A stretch of 64,000 nt of DNA from UMGS1590 sp963558655 (GTDB lineage: Bacteria; Bacillota; Peptococcia; Peptococcales; Peptococcaceae): assembly GCA_963558655.1 (NCBI GenBank), contig CAUWHJ010000002.1:62001-126000 (forward strand). Reading direction: 5' to 3'. Below, one piece after another: positions 43,607 to 52,200 of this stretch. Position numbers and translations under genes: made by a program. The stretch's first letter is position 1. Every line of letters begins with the position of its first letter. The notes below the pieces were generated by a model. That model saw nothing but the letters and a program-made list of their open reading frames with translations. It was not told where the DNA came from and did not search any database.

Positions 43607-43773
43607 TGTTTTCCACCACCGTTGCGTTTCCACTCTCCATAAGCACCATAAAACATCGCTGCACTCATGAACAAGAAGAGCACCACACTGCCTATATTCA
43701 TAGTAGCTATGCTAAAAAGCAGACAAACAAGAAAAACTATGCCCATGATAAGACGAAAATAAAAATGACGCAT
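43603..43773 (-). CDS. Small two-helix membrane protein
   Basis: 56 residues, starting MRHFYFRL, with two hydrophobic helices (LIMGIVFLVCLLFSIA and VVLFLFMSAAMFYGAYG) and a Gly-rich tail. AAGGAGG precedes the ATG at 43773; an in-frame TTG upstream overlaps that site. It is the first gene of the unit and is coupled to the ATPase by a 4-bp overlap. It may be an accessory part of the ABC system. Confidence 0.75.
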   Translation of the reverse strand: MRHFYFRLIMGIVFLVCLLFSIATMNIGSVVLFLFMSAAMFYGAYGEWKRNGGGKQ

Positions 43774-43882
43774 GATTGTTTCCTCCTTCAAAATTGCGTA
43801 CCGTGTTTTATCTTGTCTTTATTTTACAGACTTGCACGTTTGTCTGCGGCAAATGTCCGCGAATCGACTGTTTTTGTCCGTC

Positions 43883-43926
43883 AAAAAACCACGGAGCGTC
43901 TGAAATTCCGCACTCCGTGGTTTTTT
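43883..43926. terminator. Bidirectional terminator
   Basis: Perfect 14-bp stem (43883-43896 with 43913-43926) with an A-run on one side and seven T on the other, 7 bases after the histidine kinase stop. It isolates the two-component operon from the ABC unit. Confidence 0.88.
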
Positions 43927-43933
43927 TGACCAA

Positions 43934-45196
43934 TTATATATGTTCAATAGCATCGAAGGACAGTGTCGCCAACGCTGTAAAAATGCCCGCCGCATAACTG
44001 GTTTGCACCGTGCCTTCATACCGCTCAGCCGCATGACGCGCACTCGACAGCCCCCAGCCATGAAGCCCGTTCTTCTCTTTGCTGGTTTCCAGATTCTCCT
44101 TAGGCGGGCAGGCGCTGTTTTCCACTTTAATCACCAACATCTGTCCCACTGGCTGCATTGCCAAGCGCACCCAGCGTTCTCCCTCTGCTTTTTCGGCACC
44201 TTCAATGGCATTGTCAAGCAAATTGCCAAGAACGGCACAAAGGTCGGCACCGCGCAGATTGGTGCGTTGCGGAAAAGCCACCTCAAATGTCATGCGAACG
44301 TCCGCCTCACGCGCTTGTTGCGCTTTGCGCGCAAGCAGATAATCCACCGTTTCATCACCTGTCCAAACGCTGTCTGCGAACGTCTCAAACGGTGCTTGCA
44401 GGCTCTCCAGATAGGCGGCCGCTTCTTGCGCTTTATCATGGGCTAAAAGCCGTTGTAAAACACCGAGATGATTATGCAGATCATGAAAAAGTTGAGCGTT
44501 TTCTGCATAGGTACGTGCAAGCAACTGATATTCTCGTTCCGCGCTCTCTGCCTGCACCGCACGCAATTCGGCAAGTTCGTGTTCTGCATCAAACTGACGA
44601 CGCATCATAAAAGCCAGAATCCCCACTGTCAAAATCAACGAAAACACGAGCCACATATCCAACAGGTCTTCGTCCAACTCGATATAAGACTGTTCCGACA
44701 ATGAAATGGTCGCCACAAACCCTGCGATGACTACCACATCAACAATCTTCATGGCCTCCCGACGGCTCATCTCCGTTTTCTTCACAATGTAAGACACCAG
44801 CACAACAAGCAGGGCCAGAAACAGCCATTGACCAATATGATACACGCCCTTTGTTCCATCCAAAAAAGCCTCATTGCGAAAGCAAACAGCCAACCAGGCA
44901 CATACCAGAAAGGTCCATAAATTGACAGCGATTTCATAGAAGATCGCCAAGTACAAGGACATTCGCCAATCAATCTTCTGCCATTTAACAACGCAAAACG
45001 TCAACCAACCAGCTTCCACAAAAAAATCATAAAACGCTGGAAGCGGGCAAGCACCTAACAACAGCGCACCAAAAAAGGCGATGAATAGCTGTTCTTTTCG
45101 CGGTGTTGGTAACGACAATATCCGACCGATGACATACATACCAGCCAACACCCGCACCACCGTTGCCAACATTTCCGACATCAGCAGCCACGTCAT
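43934..45196 (-). CDS. GHKL-type sensor histidine kinase (AgrC-like)
   Basis: 420 residues. Six or so membrane segments occupy 1-205, with no large extracellular domain, as in AgrC-like peptide sensors. A dimerisation helix with the phospho-accepting region LFHDLHNHLGVLQRLL and a GHKL ATPase domain follow (N-box NLLDNAIEGAEKA, G-box HGWGLSSARHAAERYEG). The ATG overlaps the response-regulator stop by 4 bp. The signal is unknown; location between two ABC systems suggests sensing of a peptide or antimicrobial. Confidence 0.9.
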   Translation of the reverse strand: MTWLLMSEMLATVVRVLAGMYVIGRILSLPTPRKEQLFIAFFGALLLGACPLPAFYDFFVEAGWLTFCVVKWQKIDWRMSLYLAIFYEIAVNLWTFLVCAWLAVCFRNEAFLDGTKGVYHIGQWLFLALLVVLVSYIVKKTEMSRREAMKIVDVVVIAGFVATISLSEQSYIELDEDLLDMWLVFSLILTVGILAFMMRRQFDAEHELAELRAVQAESAEREYQLLARTYAENAQLFHDLHNHLGVLQRLLAHDKAQEAAAYLESLQAPFETFADSVWTGDETVDYLLARKAQQAREADVRMTFEVAFPQRTNLRGADLCAVLGNLLDNAIEGAEKAEGERWVRLAMQPVGQMLVIKVENSACPPKENLETSKEKNGLHGWGLSSARHAAERYEGTVQTSYAAGIFTALATLSFDAIEHI

Positions 45197-45912
45197 AACA
45201 ACGCCCCCCAGTAAGTTGCCACCTGCGCTTTCACATCCGCCAAATGGCCACGGCTGATTGGCAATCGCTGGCCGCTGTCAAGCACAGCAAAACCATCTTT
45301 TATCTTTAACAAATGCACAAGGTTCACAATCATACCACGATCAATGTAAATAAAGGCGTCATCATCGAGCTGCTCCATCACCTGCGCCAGGCTTGTGCGC
45401 TCAAGACTGGCACCATGGGTGGTAATAAAACACACGTTTTTTCCTTCGCGGGCAATGTAGAGAATGTCTTTAAGCGGCAGTTTTTCCAATCGGCTCGCTG
45501 TCTGAATCGTATAACATTTGCCGTCTTCCAAACTAATGCGTTTAGCTGCATCACAAAGCGCCTGCGGCAGGCGTGTCTCAATCTCATCTTTCGGCACATA
45601 GCGAAAAATATTCAAGGCAAACGCATCAATGGCATATTCTCGATGCGATGTGATAAAAATCACCAATACCTGTGGCAAATGTGGTGTCAACCGTGCCACC
45701 AAGGTCATGCCGTCAAGCTGTGGCATTTCAACATCCAAAAGAATGAGGTCATACACATAGCCGTCATCACAAACATCTGCCAAAAGATTTTCGCTCTGCG
45801 TGTAGGTCGTCACACTAACCGCATACCCATTTTCCCGCAATGCTTTCTCAGCCATCGTTTGATGGTCAGCCACCGCCTGTGCATCGTCGTCACAAATCGC
45901 CAATCGAATCAT
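45193..45912 (-). CDS. LytTR-family response regulator (AgrA-like)
   Basis: 239 residues: receiver domain with ICDDD, phospho-acceptor Asp in LILLDVEMPQLDGMT and FITSHREYA, then a C-terminal LytTR DNA-binding domain (ILYIAREGKNVCFIT, FIYIDRGMIVNLVHLLKI). LytTR proteins bind paired direct repeats; none was identified confidently. GGAGG is 8 nt before the ATG at 45912; the GTG three codons upstream is rejected. First gene of the two-component operon. Confidence 0.93.
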   Translation of the reverse strand: MIRLAICDDDAQAVADHQTMAEKALRENGYAVSVTTYTQSENLLADVCDDGYVYDLILLDVEMPQLDGMTLVARLTPHLPQVLVIFITSHREYAIDAFALNIFRYVPKDEIETRLPQALCDAAKRISLEDGKCYTIQTASRLEKLPLKDILYIAREGKNVCFITTHGASLERTSLAQVMEQLDDDAFIYIDRGMIVNLVHLLKIKDGFAVLDSGQRLPISRGHLADVKAQVATYWGALL

Positions 45913-45970
45913 CGCACTCACCTCCGTATCTTATGTTTTCATTGTACCGCTCACAGAATACGCGCGCAAT

Positions 45971-45998
45971 AAAAAAGCGGTCCCGCCAAGGCAGAACC
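45971..45998 (-). terminator. Probable terminator after the ABC-2 permease pair
   Basis: In RNA from the minus strand, a 9-bp stem with two G-U pairs (45990-45998 with 45979-45987) is followed by GC and six U. The loop is short. It lies 10 bases after the permease stop. Confidence 0.55.
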
Positions 45999-46007
45999 AC
46001 CCTATAT

Positions 46008-46742
46008 TTACCAGCGCCATTCAAAACGGCGCATCACGAGATAACCACAAACTACAACCAGCACACTGGCCGCCATAACAGTGAAAATCGGCGGCCAAAT
46101 GTGCATCACGCCCGCATCACCAAAGCCAAGACAAACACAAATCATATCAAGCACTTGACCACCCAATCGTCGAACGCTATCAAAAGCAGCCATCAACGCT
46201 GGCAGCACAATCATAATGCCACACCAAAATACGATCCCCACAATAAGGGCGCGCCGTTTACCCAAACGCACAATGATGACAGTGATCAGATACGTCATGC
46301 TGGCAATGAAAAAGAAGGTGCCCAACAAAAGCAGCCAGTTTCCCAGCCACGAAACATTGCTCCCAAACGCCCGTGCAACCACCGAATGTACTTGTGGCAG
46401 AAACTTCCCAACAAAACGTGGTATCACTGTTTCAAAAGAGGCAACCAGTGCCGCCATAAACAAGAAGCAGAACATCTCACCTGAAAAAATGGCACGACGC
46501 GTAAAACCGTTTTGTTGCAGTTGACGATAATCTTCGATGAAAAGCACCACTCCTGTAACAGGAGCCAGGATCATCGCCCACATCTCTGTACCAACGGCAA
46601 AAATATTGACCCCTTCACCAAGGCGTAACACAACCATCAGTGACATCAACGCAAAGCTGCCCCAAAAAACGCTATAAAAAATAAGAACCTTCTTTAATGC
46701 TTGAATACATTCATACCAAATCAATGCTTTTAATTGATTCAT
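46008..46742 (-). CDS. ABC transporter permease (paralogue 2)
   Basis: About 244 residues with six hydrophobic segments. It shares the motif QQNGFTRRAIFSG and the order of segments with the gene just upstream (46757-47497), so they are tandem paralogues that probably form a heterodimeric channel. AAAGGTGG precedes the ATG at 46742; the ATG at 46760 overlaps the upstream stop but has no site of its own. Last gene of a GntR-ATPase-permease-permease operon. Confidence 0.78.
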   Translation of the reverse strand: MNQLKALIWYECIQALKKVLIFYSVFWGSFALMSLMVVLRLGEGVNIFAVGTEMWAMILAPVTGVVLFIEDYRQLQQNGFTRRAIFSGEMFCFLFMAALVASFETVIPRFVGKFLPQVHSVVARAFGSNVSWLGNWLLLLGTFFFIASMTYLITVIIVRLGKRRALIVGIVFWCGIMIVLPALMAAFDSVRRLGGQVLDMICVCLGFGDAGVMHIWPPIFTVMAASVLVVVCGYLVMRRFEWRW

Positions 46743-46756
46743 CACACATCCACCTT

Positions 46757-47497
46757 TCATCGGAGCGATACACGCCGCAAAAGCGCATAAGCACCGCCAA
46801 ATCCGATACCTGCAAGCACAGCGAAAGTGATTAACGGATAAATGAAACGAATCGTTTCATTGCCTGTAAAACCAACACAACCATAAAAGAAAAGCTCCAC
46901 GTGTGTTGCCAAACTGTAACGCAAGGCATCGGGAAGAATTTCACGAAAAACGACTGGCAGTATCATAAAACACAAGCATACAAGGACAAGCCCCAGAATC
47001 ATCATTCGCCACTTACCAAACCGCACCACGACAAGTGCACCAAGGTAGCCCACACAAGCAATCACAAGATAGAGCTCAAAACGATATAACAACTGCACCC
47101 CCCATGCGTGTCCCTCTCCATAGATGGCCTCAAAACCTGAGAAATAACCACTTGAAAGATGCCCCAGTAAACTCGCCGCAAGACTGTCGACCAACGCAAG
47201 CAACAGTGCTGACAGAATAAAAAATGTCAGGACTGCCACAAAAATACAGCGGCGTGTAAAGCCATTTTGTAAAAACATCTTGAAATCCTCCTGAAAGCCG
47301 AGGATACCAAAGATAAAAATGAAAATGACCGAACAAATTTCCATGGCGCCAAAATAAGGCCTGTCAATACCACCTCGCCCAAGATACGTCAAAAGAAAGG
47401 TCACCGCCAGCATACTGTATTCAATGCAGTAAAAAAAACTCAGATATTTCAAAGTCGACACGACTTCAAAGCGCACAGCTTCTTTTAACTTCTCCAT
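46757..47497 (-). CDS. ABC transporter permease (paralogue 1)
   Basis: 246 residues with six hydrophobic segments and the motif LQNGFTRRCIF after TM2, shared with its downstream paralogue. GGAGGGT precedes the ATG, which lies within the end of the ATPase gene (13-bp overlap). Together with the GntR regulator this is the organisation of YtrABC-type transporters induced by cell-wall antibiotics. Confidence 0.8.
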   Translation of the reverse strand: MEKLKEAVRFEVVSTLKYLSFFYCIEYSMLAVTFLLTYLGRGGIDRPYFGAMEICSVIFIFIFGILGFQEDFKMFLQNGFTRRCIFVAVLTFFILSALLLALVDSLAASLLGHLSSGYFSGFEAIYGEGHAWGVQLLYRFELYLVIACVGYLGALVVVRFGKWRMMILGLVLVCLCFMILPVVFREILPDALRYSLATHVELFFYGCVGFTGNETIRFIYPLITFAVLAGIGFGGAYALLRRVSLR

Positions 47498-48360
47498 GTG
47501 TCACCCTCCTCAGTATCCGTGAGCTTGACAAAGAGCTTCTGCAAAGAAAGCGGCGCAAATTGCAAACGAATGTTTTCCGGCACCGGCGTGCGCTCGCCAA
47601 GCACATACGCGAGCTTTAATCCGCCAAGATTGTCCACGCCGATCACCCGCTTATTGACACAATAGCGGTCCACATCGCTCGCAAAACCGCTCACTGTGTA
47701 GCCTTGCGTCAAAAGCGTTTCAACATTTTCTGCCAAAAGCACCCGACCATGGTCAATGAGCACAACGTCTTCGATTAAGTTTGCCACCTCTTCGATCAGA
47801 TGGGTCGCAATGATGATGGTGTTTTCCTCACGTTCATATTTTTCCAGCAGAAGTTTATAAAACAGTTCGCGATTATTCGCATCCAACCCCAGCACCGGCT
47901 CATCGAAAATCACATACGGTACATTCAACGCCAAAGCGATCGTAAGTTTGAAAATGGACTGATAGCCTTTTGAAAGCGCACTAAACCTTTTCTTCTCATC
48001 GAGCTTAAACAATGTTGCGATTTCATGTGCCCGTTCTTCGTCAAAACTATCATAAAAACGTCCCGTCCACTTAAACTGATCGCGCACCTTGATGCTTGGA
48101 CTGTAAAGATCTTTCTCGCTCATGCAAAACAGTTTTTCATGCACTGCCATATTTTCGATGGCATTCTCGCCATCAATGGTCACCGTGCCCTGATCTGCAA
48201 AAATACGATTGGCTACAATATTCATGAGCGTTGTTTTGCCAGCACCATTACGACCGAGCAATCCATAAATGTGTCCCGACTCAAAAGTGAGCGTCACATC
48301 GTCCAACGCTGCTACATTTTTGTATTGTTTTGATACGTTTTTAATCTCGATCCCGTTCAT
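47485..48360 (-). CDS. ABC transporter ATPase, YtrB-like
   Basis: 291 residues: Walker A LLGRNGAGKTTLMNI, the region SALSKGYQSIFKLTIALA (LSKGY, as in YtrB-type ATPases), Walker B YVIFDEPVLGLD and H-loop ATHLIEEV, then a C-terminal extension of about 70 residues. AGAGGG is 7 nt before the ATG at 48360, two codons inside an alternative ATG. It overlaps the end of the GntR gene by 20 bp. Confidence 0.9.
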   Translation of the reverse strand: MNGIEIKNVSKQYKNVAALDDVTLTFESGHIYGLLGRNGAGKTTLMNIVANRIFADQGTVTIDGENAIENMAVHEKLFCMSEKDLYSPSIKVRDQFKWTGRFYDSFDEERAHEIATLFKLDEKKRFSALSKGYQSIFKLTIALALNVPYVIFDEPVLGLDANNRELFYKLLLEKYEREENTIIIATHLIEEVANLIEDVVLIDHGRVLLAENVETLLTQGYTVSGFASDVDRYCVNKRVIGVDNLGGLKLAYVLGERTPVPENIRLQFAPLSLQKLFVKLTDTEEGDTWRS

Positions 48361-48724
48361 TGTCATACCCTCTTTCGATCAGCGCGATAACATCATCTTT
48401 CGTCATCGACAACTTCTTCGCTTCAACAACAAGCGCTTCAATGTATCGTTCATAAAACTGGCTCTGGCGTTTTTTCAAAATCACTGACATTGCACCGTCT
48501 GAAACAAATATACCCAGACCACGCTTTTTATAAATAATACCTTCCTCTACCAAAAGATTCATTCCCTTCAACACCGTATGAGGATTGATAGAAAGCAACG
48601 CCGCAATCTCGTTTGTTGACGGCACTTTCTCTCCCTCCGGATAAATGCCTGTAAAAATGGCATCCTCCAACTGCTCTGCAATCTGAATAAAAATCGGTTT
48701 TTCACTATGAGGATCAATGGTCAT
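48341..48724 (-). CDS. GntR-family regulator, YtrA subfamily
   Basis: 127 residues: GntR winged helix (PIFIQIAEQLEDAIFTG, then PSTNEIAALLSINPHTVLKGMNLLVEEGIIYKK in pieces) with only a short C-terminal helical tail, the hallmark of the YtrA subfamily. Such proteins repress their own ABC operon and are released by cell-envelope stress. An inverted repeat (48749-48768) follows its promoter. AAGGAGGTG precedes the ATG. Confidence 0.92.
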   Translation of the reverse strand: MTIDPHSEKPIFIQIAEQLEDAIFTGIYPEGEKVPSTNEIAALLSINPHTVLKGMNLLVEEGIIYKKRGLGIFVSDGAMSVILKKRQSQFYERYIEALVVEAKKLSMTKDDVIALIERGYDNERDRD

Positions 48725-48748
48725 GCGCTCACCTCCTTGCGTTTTGTC

Positions 48749-48768
48749 AGTTAGCTACTCAACTAACT
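48749..48768. promoter_or_regulatory. Candidate GntR/YtrA operator
   Basis: AGTTAG-N8-CTAACT inverted repeat about 10-30 bases downstream of the predicted start. YtrA-type repressors bind two 6-bp arms of this kind with a spacer of several bases. Confidence 0.6.
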
Positions 48769-48783
48769 AACTACCACACTTAA

Positions 48784-48812
48784 AGCATACCCAAGAATAC
48801 CTGTGTTGTCAA
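48784..48812 (-). promoter_or_regulatory. Promoter of the GntR-ABC operon
   Basis: Perfect TTGACA (48807-48812), a 17-bp spacer and TATGCT (48784-48789) on the minus strand, about 60 bases before the gntR start. Confidence 0.75.
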
Positions 48813-48966
48813 TCATTTTTTCAAAAAAGCGCGCTGCATACTGATTTTACAATCACCAACGCCCACCCCCTCCGCTTGCAATCACGGCCCACAATGCAGC
48901 CTCCAGGCTCTTCAGCGTTCATAAAAAGAAAATCTGCTATCGTCGTCATTTTCTGAAAATAAATAC

Positions 48967-48995
48967 TTGACAAGCGCACCATCATCCACTAGAAT
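48967..48995 (+). promoter_or_regulatory. Promoter of the T-box leader
   Basis: Perfect TTGACA (48967-48972), a 17-bp spacer and TAGAAT (48990-48995). The predicted start near 49002 gives a leader of about 315 bases. The stretch from 48813 to 48966, between the two divergent promoters, shows nothing clear. Confidence 0.75.
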
Positions 48996-49001
48996 GGACT
49001 C

Positions 49002-49262
49002 AAACCAAAGATGTGGAAGTAAAACCAGTATACGGTCATATAGAGAGTCGGGGACGGTGGAAGCCTGACGGATACGCACTGGCACAATGGGCCACGGAGG
49101 GCACTGTGAAAAGCCTGTCTTAGTAGCAGCTGACGTGACACTCGCGTTAAGAGTGAGGGATGTGTTGGCATCCTGCATGAGGTGAGCGTTCTAAACGCTA
49201 AATAAGGTGGTACCGCAGATCATTCAAGCATCTGTCCTTTATCAGGGACAGGTGCTTTTTTG
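49002..49262 (+). promoter_or_regulatory. T-box riboswitch, specifier probably UAC (Tyr)
   Basis: The T-box core AAGGTGGTACCGC is at 49204-49216 and is followed by a terminator, a 12-bp stem with a six-T run (49226-49261). Upstream, AGAGAGTCG and GGTGGAAGCC (about 49052-49065) match the stem I apical region. CCAGT (49025-49029) can pair with ACTGG (49078-49082), placing GGA-TAC (TAC 49073-49075) in the specifier position. The UGGU of the T-box pairs with an ACCA tRNA end (discriminator A), as in tRNA-Tyr, but not tRNA-Trp (G). A TGG at 49080-49082 is used in the stem. The T-box call is firm; the specifier is inferred. Confidence 0.9.
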
Positions 49263-49318
49263 TTTATCTAACCACACACTTCTAGCAAACCAACAAAAAA
49301 TATTGGAGGGAAATAACC

Positions 49319-50350
49319 ATGAAAAACAAAAACATCAAAAAACTCGTTGCTTCTGTCCTTGCTTGCTCCATGCTTGTTGCCTTTGCCGGATGTGGCGGTA
49401 CCGATACCTCAGAAGGTTCCGCAAGTAGTGCCGCTGCTGAAAACAGCAATGTAAAAACTGTTGCCATTATTCAGGCGCAGGATAATCCTGCTTTTGACGA
49501 TATGCGCGAAGGGCTCATCGAAGAACTTGAAGCCAAAGGCTACGGTGAGGACAAAATTAAAATCGAATACCAAAACGCACAAGGCGACGCGTCCAATCTC
49601 AACACAGTGGTGCAAAATCTGATTCAGGAAGATGTTGACGTGCTTGCACCAATCGCCACTCCTGCCGCTCAGGCTTGTGTGGCAGCGGCGAGCGATATTC
49701 CTGTGTTCTTCACCTCTGTCAGCGACCCGATCGCTGCTGGCATCATCAGCGACATGGAACATCCTGATAAAAACGCCACCGGTACATCCAATGCCATCCC
49801 TGTTGAAGATATTTTTGCTCTCGCAGAAAAACTGACGCCAGATGTTAAAACGTTCGGTTTTGTGTACAACAACAGCGAGGATAACGCTGTTTCCACCGTT
49901 GAAGCAGCCAAAGCATACTTAGACGAAAAAGGCATTGCATACGAAGAAGCCGTTGTGACCAACTCCTCGGAAGTACAGCAGGCTTGCCAGAATCTCTTCC
50001 CTAAGGTAGATGCCGTCTTTATTCCAAACTCCGCCATGATTCAAAGCGCCATGGCGCTTGTTGCCGATGTTGCCGCTGAATACAAACTTCCAACCTATGC
50101 CAGCAGTGCAGCCACCGTTGAAACCGGCGCTATGGCTACCGTGGCAATGAGCGACAAAGAAATTGGCGCTGCTACCGCTGACATGATTATTGAATACCTC
50201 GAAGGCACTGCAGTGGAAGAAATTCCTTCCATCGTTTTCCCAGCCAGCGATACGGTTCTTAACCAGGATTATATTGAGAACATTGGCATCTCCTTCCCAT
50301 CAGGTGCCACCGATGGTGCAACCTTTGTCACAACAGCCACAGAGGACTAA
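49319..50350 (+). CDS. ABC importer substrate-binding lipoprotein (TrpX/COG2984-like)
   Basis: 343 residues with a lipoprotein signal peptide ending at the lipobox VAFAGC (Cys near 25), then two alpha/beta lobes of the COG2984 family: VAIIQAQDNPAFDDMREGL, LAPIATPAAQA, PVFFTSVSDPIAAG and VFIPNSAMIQSAM. Members of this family (TrpX) bind aromatic amino acids. Control by a T-box that fits tRNA-Tyr suggests tyrosine, or aromatic amino acids generally. AGGGAAA-type site before the ATG; followed by its permease and ATPase. Confidence 0.88.
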   Translation: MKNKNIKKLVASVLACSMLVAFAGCGGTDTSEGSASSAAAENSNVKTVAIIQAQDNPAFDDMREGLIEELEAKGYGEDKIKIEYQNAQGDASNLNTVVQNLIQEDVDVLAPIATPAAQACVAAASDIPVFFTSVSDPIAAGIISDMEHPDKNATGTSNAIPVEDIFALAEKLTPDVKTFGFVYNNSEDNAVSTVEAAKAYLDEKGIAYEEAVVTNSSEVQQACQNLFPKVDAVFIPNSAMIQSAMALVADVAAEYKLPTYASSAATVETGAMATVAMSDKEIGAATADMIIEYLEGTAVEEIPSIVFPASDTVLNQDYIENIGISFPSGATDGATFVTTATED

Positions 50351-50392
50351 TCACATTTCCAATCTTATTTTCCAAGGAGAGGAGCTTTTTCT

Positions 50393-51304
50393 ATGACTCT
50401 GTTTATTGGCAGCTTACAACTGGGGCTTATTTACGGGCTCCTCGCAATCGGTATTTACATTTCATTTCGCATCATGAACATTCCGGATCTCACCGCTGAA
50501 GGCAGCTTTACCTTCGGTTTGGTGGTTGCCGCTGTTCTTGCCGATGCCGGCCATCCGATTCTCGGCATCGTGCTGGCATTGGCTGCTGGCGCAGTGGCAG
50601 GCATCGTAACCGGAGCGTTGAACGTGTATCTGCATATTCCCGCCATTCTTGCCGGTATTCTCACAATGAGTGGACTTTACTCCATAAATCTGCTCACAAT
50701 GGATTCCAAATCCAATCTCACTCTTATCGGTACTGACACCCTTTTCAGTCTTGCCGCACCACTCTTTGGTGATGACCTCGATATCACCAAAACCGTCGTC
50801 AGCATCATAATTGTTGCGCTCGTCATCGTTCTCATTTACACCTTCTTCAAAACACGCATTGGTCTTTCGATTCGTGCCACCGGTGATAACGAGTATATGG
50901 TTCGAGCATCGTCCATCAATATTGGTGTTACAAAAATACTTGCTTTGGCACTTTCTAACGCCATCATTGCCCTTTCCGGCGGTATCCTTGCACAATACCA
51001 GCAATTCGCTGACATTTCCAGTGGCGTTGGTATGCTCGTTGTGGGGCTGGCATCGGTCATTATTGGTGAAGCCTTTCTGGGACAGCGCGGCATTTTCTGT
51101 GGACTCTGCGCCGCTGTGCTCGGTTCCATCATTTATCGTCTGCTGATCGCCCTGGCTTACCAAACCAACATCTTTCCATCCGCCGCTTTCCGCCTGCTCT
51201 CCGCTGTTATCGTTACCATCGCTTTAGCGATTCCTGCCATCAAACAACTGCTCGACATTCAACGCAAGAGAAAGGAGAACCTCGCAGATGCTCACCTTGA
51301 CTAA
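50393..51304 (+). CDS. ABC importer permease (TrpY/COG4120-like)
   Basis: 303 residues with eight or nine hydrophobic segments and the signature FRIMNIPDLTAEGSFTFG near the N-terminus, typical of COG4120 permeases related to the branched-chain amino-acid type. IRATGDNEYMVRASSINI is the ATPase-contact loop. AAGGAGAGGAG precedes the ATG. Its end overlaps the ATPase start by 17 bp. Confidence 0.9.
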   Translation: MTLFIGSLQLGLIYGLLAIGIYISFRIMNIPDLTAEGSFTFGLVVAAVLADAGHPILGIVLALAAGAVAGIVTGALNVYLHIPAILAGILTMSGLYSINLLTMDSKSNLTLIGTDTLFSLAAPLFGDDLDITKTVVSIIIVALVIVLIYTFFKTRIGLSIRATGDNEYMVRASSINIGVTKILALALSNAIIALSGGILAQYQQFADISSGVGMLVVGLASVIIGEAFLGQRGIFCGLCAAVLGSIIYRLLIALAYQTNIFPSAAFRLLSAVIVTIALAIPAIKQLLDIQRKRKENLADAHLD

Positions 51305-52079
51305 TCTCACCAAAACCTTTTCTTCTGGCAATGGCTACAACCATAAAGCACTCGACGGGCTCTCCCTTCACGTTCAAAAAGGTGACTTCATCACCATCGT
51401 TGGCTCCAACGGTGCCGGAAAATCCACGCTCTTTAACGCCATCTGTGGCGACTTTTTTGTGGACCGTGGCCACATCGAATTAGAAGGCAAGGACATCACC
51501 TATATGCCCGCTCACAAACGTTCACGCATCATCGGCCGTCTTTTTCAGGATCCGCTGCGTGGCAGTGCGCCAAACATGACCATCGAAGAAAATCTCGCCC
51601 TGGCTTACACCTCCGGCCGCATTGGGCCGCTGCGTTTTCCACTCACCAAAAAGAACCGCGACCTCTTCAGAGAACATTTGGCGCGTTTCGGTATGGGCTT
51701 GGAAGACCGCGTGAACGTTAAAGTCGGCACCCTCTCCGGTGGGCAACGCCAAGCACTCGCTCTCGTCATGACCACCATTGTGGTACCCGATGTGCTGCTT
51801 TTAGACGAACACACCGCCGCCCTCGACCCTGTGAGTGCTGAAACTGTCATGCGACTAACCAATGACATTGTCGCAGAGCACAACATCACCACCCTTATGA
51901 TTACCCACAACCTTGAAAGTGCGCTGCACGTTGGCAACCGCACCATTATGATGGACAGCGGCAACATCATTCTTGATGTGGGCGGTGAAGAACGCAAAGG
52001 CATGACTGGGCAAGACATCATGCAGTACTACAAAAATGCCAACATCATGCTTGCCGACCGTATGCTTTTAACACGTTAA
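51288..52079 (+). CDS. ABC importer ATPase (TrpZ/COG1101-like)
   Basis: 263 residues: Walker A IVGSNGAGKSTLFNA, Q-loop RLFQDPLRGSAPNM (COG1101-type), signature TLSGGQRQALALVM, Walker B VLLLDEHTAALD (DEH rather than DEP, common in this family) and H-loop MITHNLESAL. The ribosome site AAAGGAG is inside the permease gene. Last gene of the T-box operon. Confidence 0.92.
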   Translation: MLTLTNLTKTFSSGNGYNHKALDGLSLHVQKGDFITIVGSNGAGKSTLFNAICGDFFVDRGHIELEGKDITYMPAHKRSRIIGRLFQDPLRGSAPNMTIEENLALAYTSGRIGPLRFPLTKKNRDLFREHLARFGMGLEDRVNVKVGTLSGGQRQALALVMTTIVVPDVLLLDEHTAALDPVSAETVMRLTNDIVAEHNITTLMITHNLESALHVGNRTIMMDSGNIILDVGGEERKGMTGQDIMQYYKNANIMLADRMLLTR

Positions 52080-52092
52080 AGACCACCTTATA

Positions 52093-52123
52093 ACCCAATG
52101 CGTTCTCTGCATTGGGTATTTTT
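52093..52123 (+). terminator. Terminator of the T-box ABC operon
   Basis: Perfect 9-bp stem ACCCAATGC with GCATTGGGT (52093-52101, 52109-52117) followed by ATTTTTG, 13 bases after the stop. Confidence 0.82.
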
Positions 52124-52200
52124 GTACCAAAGATATTGCCAAGCACCCATGCTTACTTTATTATAAAATAATATTCATGAGAAAACAGGGAGGACGCATC

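Noticed and set aside
49073..49090. Tryptophan specifier (TGG) in the T-box leader
   Set aside because: TGG at 49080-49082 pairs in the lower stem and the discriminator base implied by UGGU is A, not the G of tRNA-Trp; TAC fits better, although a model fold is needed.
52124..52200. Purine riboswitch before xpt
   Set aside because: The leader is too short and lacks the conserved three-way junction loops; only the previous operon terminator is present.
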